A DNA stretch of 64,000 nt from Saccharina japonica (lineage: Eukaryota > Sar > Phaeophyceae > Laminariales > Laminariaceae): NCBI GenBank assembly GCA_008828725.1, contig MEHQ01003705.1, positions 62,001 through 126,000 on the forward strand. The letters are read 5' to 3'. Positions 60,763 to 64,000 of this stretch are shown here, one piece after another. The notes beneath the pieces are model-generated. The model was not told the DNA's origin, searched no databases, and saw only the letters and a program-made list of their open reading frames with translations. Position 1 is the first letter of the stretch. The number at the start of each line of letters is the position of its first letter. The position numbers and the translations under genes were made by a program.

Positions 60763-60838
60763 CGGGGGGGCTCGAACCCCCGACCTTGACTCTAACAGGG
60801 ACGAGATTCGCCTGTCATTCCACCGTGAACCAAGCATT
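60763..60838 (-). repeat. tRNA-like sequence
   Basis: On the minus strand: TTGGTTCACGGTGGAATGAC, then CCCTGTTAGAGTC, then GGTCGGGGGTTCGAGCCCCC. The last part makes a perfect T-arm with a TTCGA loop. A matching 5' acceptor strand is not present, and the spacing is like that of the pair at 40,785-41,035. Probably a tRNA-derived repeat. It ends about 14 bp before the putative acceptor of the next OTU-gene exon. Confidence 0.5.
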
Positions 60839-60851
60839 TATTTTTATGAAG

Positions 60852-63597
60852 GCCTCAACCGTGCCCACACTCGACTCGATGCGCGACCCCACGACAGGAA
60901 CGTGCCGTCGACCTCGGAAGCAGGCAGCGATACAAAAACTGCGGCAGGGTTTGTTGCGAGGGCGGCGACGGGGCCCGCGCTGGCAGTGAAGGCTGCGCCT
61001 GGCGTGGCAGTAGCAGCGGAAGAAGAGCTCGAGAGGTGTTTTGAGGTCAGTACGTAGCTCCACATTTGTTTCGTACGTAGCGCGTCGGACTGCTGTGGTT
61101 TTTTTTGGGTTGGGGTGGGGTCTTTTATTTGTGATGGGTAGGTCGGCTTGCCGTCTGCAACAAAATGGAAATTGTCCACATTCGTCGTATTCATAGCTCG
61201 TATGTACGCAGTACCCAGGGGTATTTCAAAGATGGTATACCAGAGCAGTCAGTGCGAGCATGCGTGCCTTGTATTAATAGTAGTGCCGTCCTAGGCTGCA
61301 ACGAGTGCAGTACGCCCACTACACGGGGACATTTGGTTCGGAAGGGGGTTTCGTACAGGTAGGTTTGCATGTTTACATTGATTGTATCATCTTCGCAGAG
61401 GTTGGCGATCGAAATTAACGTACTTGAAACAGATACTGGTACCAAAGATGCGCAGGGCAACAACGACAGGAATGGGGTATTTGCGATATCTGATGGCCGT
61501 AGGATCGAACCCGCTGCTTTTTAGTTATGCTACAGGCAGTATTAACACTAAAATACTTGAATCCTTTCACGTTTTAAATGTGAGCGATTTTTTTATGTGT
61601 ACCAGGCAAAAGGCGCGTGCTGCTGTTTGTACGACAACTTTGTCACTTTTGTTACCCCAAGTACCCCAAGTGTTACTGCTGTAGGCATTATCAGTGTGTG
61701 GGGGTGGGAGAAACGTAGTTTGGAACTTACCGTCCCCCCGATTTACTGCATGACGTTACCATACGGCACGACACGAGGTGATACGGTACGTACGTGGTCT
61801 ATGTTTTGTTTGGTTGTGTTTGTGCGGCAGGCTGAGCTAAGGGCCAAGGGCTGGGAGCTGCGGCGACAGGAAGGAGATGGAAACTGTCTGTTCCGGGCCA
61901 TTAGCCAGCACATTTATGGCGACCCAGGCATGCACGGCGATATCCGTGGGCAGTGCTTGGACTTCATGCGCAAGGTAGAGTGTCAACATACGGTAGCTTC
62001 GCACGTTGCAGGGCAGTGTTTCCAGTTCGGTTTTGTGTCAAGCGTTCGCAAGCAAATATGCTACCAGGGATTTCAAGGAGACCGTTCTGGCCTATTTTGG
62101 CATTACCATACTGTACTAGTTTTAGTGTAGTGTAGGGGGTGGTCAGTCTAGGGGTAAAAGCGCGGCCTTCTACTATCTATGATACGAGCATCTTTTTTCG
62201 TAAGGGTGAACGATTTGACTTTTTTAGGAGCAGAAAGTTGGAAGGCGTTTTCTGGTTGGGGGTTACTTTTCTCTGGCCATCGCTTGGACTTGACGCCAAA
62301 TGTTTGATGTTTGCTGCGGAGAGGGATGGCAACGCAGCTTTCACGATCAGTGCAACCGGACAGGAAGAAGGTTAAGGTTTTGGTCCTGGTCCTGGCATTC
62401 CTCTCTTTCGGTCCAGACGAGGTGGTTTATGTTTGAGCTTCTTGTTTGCCGTTACCTTGATGTCGTCATCTCGGTGTAGTGATGTGGTCTATGTCTGTCT
62501 GGTCAAGGGCTGTTTTTTGTATACACGCACGAGTGCGTATTGTGTTGAGCCATCCATTGGGTATGTCTGGTTGTAGTGTGTATGTCCTCCTGTCCTCCGC
62601 GTGAAGCAGCTGGCTTCCCATAGTTGCGAACGACGTTGGCGTGATGCTACCTACGCACAAGACGGGTGTTTACCCACCCCTCTCGTTGTATGTACAGCGG
62701 TAGTTCAATAGACTACTGGAAATAGTAGACTTGGATCTTGTTGGAATTGCAGTATTAATACTTTGTTCCCCAAGACGCCGGTGCTTTGGTTGGACGTAAC
62801 TGCAATTGCAAATGGGTTAAAAGCAACAAAACCATTCAATTGGCCGTGCTAGCTGACGTATTTTTAATTTTTTATAAAAACCAAAGGTTTAACAGGTACC
62901 TCTTGGGTACCTGGTACCATAACATATTTTTATACATAGCTCCTGTCGATCGGGCCAACATATACATGTACTCACGTTGATACTAATGACGATGCTATCG
63001 TTGAGTAACGTTGATATCCTAGTGTTGATATAATACATACCGGTATTGTTGATATCGTACGAATGCTGATACTAATGTTAGTACTGTTGTTGCCAAACCA
63101 TAGTGGGTATAAAGGGGCAATACTTACGATTGTTGCTGTTTACGGTATGCTGTTGGCGTTGCCCACCTCGCAAGTAGCGTTAAAGTGGGACTGCTGTTGT
63201 CCTGAAGAGTCAGCAGCGATGCCCGCTTTCTAAAGGTGCAAAACACTCGCCGCGGACCAGCTTTTTTCGCTGCTTTCGCTCGCAAAGTTGTGTTGTCGCG
63301 ATTTTTTCGTGCGTACCTATGAATGCATGGCGCTGCTTTTTTTATCCCATGCCTGATGCTGCTATGAATGAATGGCTGTTTATTGATCCCATGCCTCTGC
63401 TGCTGCTCGGTGTGGCCGCTCTGTTTCGGATACCGCTTGTTAGGAGCGAGACCACTATTCTCAGTTCGTGTCGGAGGCGTTTGACAGCTACGTCAGCCGC
63501 AAGGAGCAGGACGGCGTGCATGGAAACAACCCCGAGATGCAGGCTGCGAGCGAGCTGTTCAATCGGGCCATCGAGGTCTACGTGCCGGAGAAAGGAA
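60852..63597 (+). CDS. OTU-domain cysteine protease (deubiquitinase), partial
   Basis: OTU proteases cleave ubiquitin from substrates. Exons: about 60,852-61,045 (low-complexity Ala/Gly-rich, ending EEELERCFE), 61,831-61,974 and 63,444-63,597. All junctions fit in phase (phase 0 at 61,045/61,831 and 61,974/63,444). The second exon carries EGDGNCLFRAISQHIYGD, with the catalytic Asp and Cys of the OTU motif, then MHGDIRGQCLDFMRK. The third has HYSQFVSEAFDSYVSRK, HGNNPEMQAASELFNRAIEV and YVPEK, matching the OTUD5-type arrangement. The catalytic His lies further on, beyond the right edge, after a GTGAG donor at 63,598. The first exon is the least certain and the start codon was not identified. 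Confidence 0.88.
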
Positions 63598-64000
63598 GTG
63601 AGCGAAACTGCCTGACTGACTTGCATTCTTATCTCGTTACTAATAATCTTGTCGTACCCTACGCACGGTACTTTTCGGGGGGCGGGGGAGGGCGGGAGTT
63701 GCTGCTATTAATACCAGGTAGTAGCGTAGGCTCTTTCTACGGGCTGGTATGGTGCACGGTACCTGGTAGAATCGGCGGCTGGTGTTTGTTTCTGTCCTTT
63801 ATTGGTCCTCGGCTTTCCCCCCTTTTCAGTGACGACAGTATACTGCGCTGTATCACACGTGTGATAATATAGTATACTGTAATCAAGATAATAAGATAGA
63901 ATACCCCCCCCCCGGCTCTATTTTTTAAGAGCCGTTTTTCTCCCAAGCATGCCTTAACCCATTCGGAACTTAAAAACTTATCCCACACTAATTCTAACTA
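63598..64000. other. Intron of the OTU gene, to the right edge
   Basis: Begins with GTGAGC and contains TACCAGGTA/TACCTGGTA motifs, a TATTAATA copy and a C-run. No further exon is recognised before the end of the window. Confidence 0.6.

Noticed and set aside
60763..60838. A functional tRNA gene
   Set aside because: The T-arm is good, but no 5' acceptor strand pairs with the 3' end. It is treated as tRNA-like.

Overview
The window is eukaryotic nuclear DNA: genes are split by many GT-AG introns, often several kb long, exons are GC-rich, and introns and intergenic DNA are packed with small inverted-repeat elements, microsatellites and retroelement remains. The gene content (nucleolar fibrillarin, TSR1, agmatine deiminase, an OTU protease) suits an intron-rich alga. 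The retroelement-type NADAR reading frame has a C-terminal block that I associate with brown algae such as Ectocarpus. The lineage is inference, not proof.

Layout. 1-1,890: a TA-flanked MITE (139-542), then a half-copy of an AT-rich foldback repeat. 1,893-5,671 (minus): the first two coding exons of TSR1, a 40S ribosome-maturation factor, whose 3' part lies beyond the left edge. 4,027-4,390: a hairpin-rich MITE inside the TSR1 intron. 6,850-9,200: decayed coding-like DNA. 11,570-12,190: a retrotransposon tail. 12,824-14,821 (minus): a NADAR reading frame broken by three in-frame TAG codons, joined at its 5' end by a MITE that carries telomere-like repeats. 17,467-25,892 (minus): complete fibrillarin gene, six exons, 322 residues. 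26,290-38,356 (plus): complete agmatine deiminase gene, eight exons, 419 residues, with a 7.7-kb first intron holding several large inverted-repeat structures. About 42,375-50,427 (minus): an unrecognised multi-exon gene with an acidic low-complexity region and a 15-bp coding minisatellite. 51,250-53,290: dispersed copies of a ~174-bp repeat. 54,371-57,867: weak exon-like segments. About 60,852-63,597 (plus): an OTU-family cysteine protease gene that runs off the right edge.

Functional links. Fibrillarin (rRNA 2'-O-methylation) and TSR1 (40S maturation) are both ribosome-biogenesis genes. Fibrillarin and agmatine deiminase are divergent and share a 397-bp interval that must contain both promoters. 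The exon models of fibrillarin and agmatine deiminase close perfectly in phase across every junction, so they are the firmest calls. The unrecognised gene closes in phase across its first six exons and is less certain after that.

The most unusual content is the repeat landscape. It includes at least five unrelated TA-flanked inverted-repeat families, a 1.5-kb foldback nested in a second inverted repeat, a copy of that foldback ending two bases from a 5' splice site, a tRNA-like family, and strong over-representation of two short motifs (TACCTGGTA and TATTAATA) in non-coding DNA.
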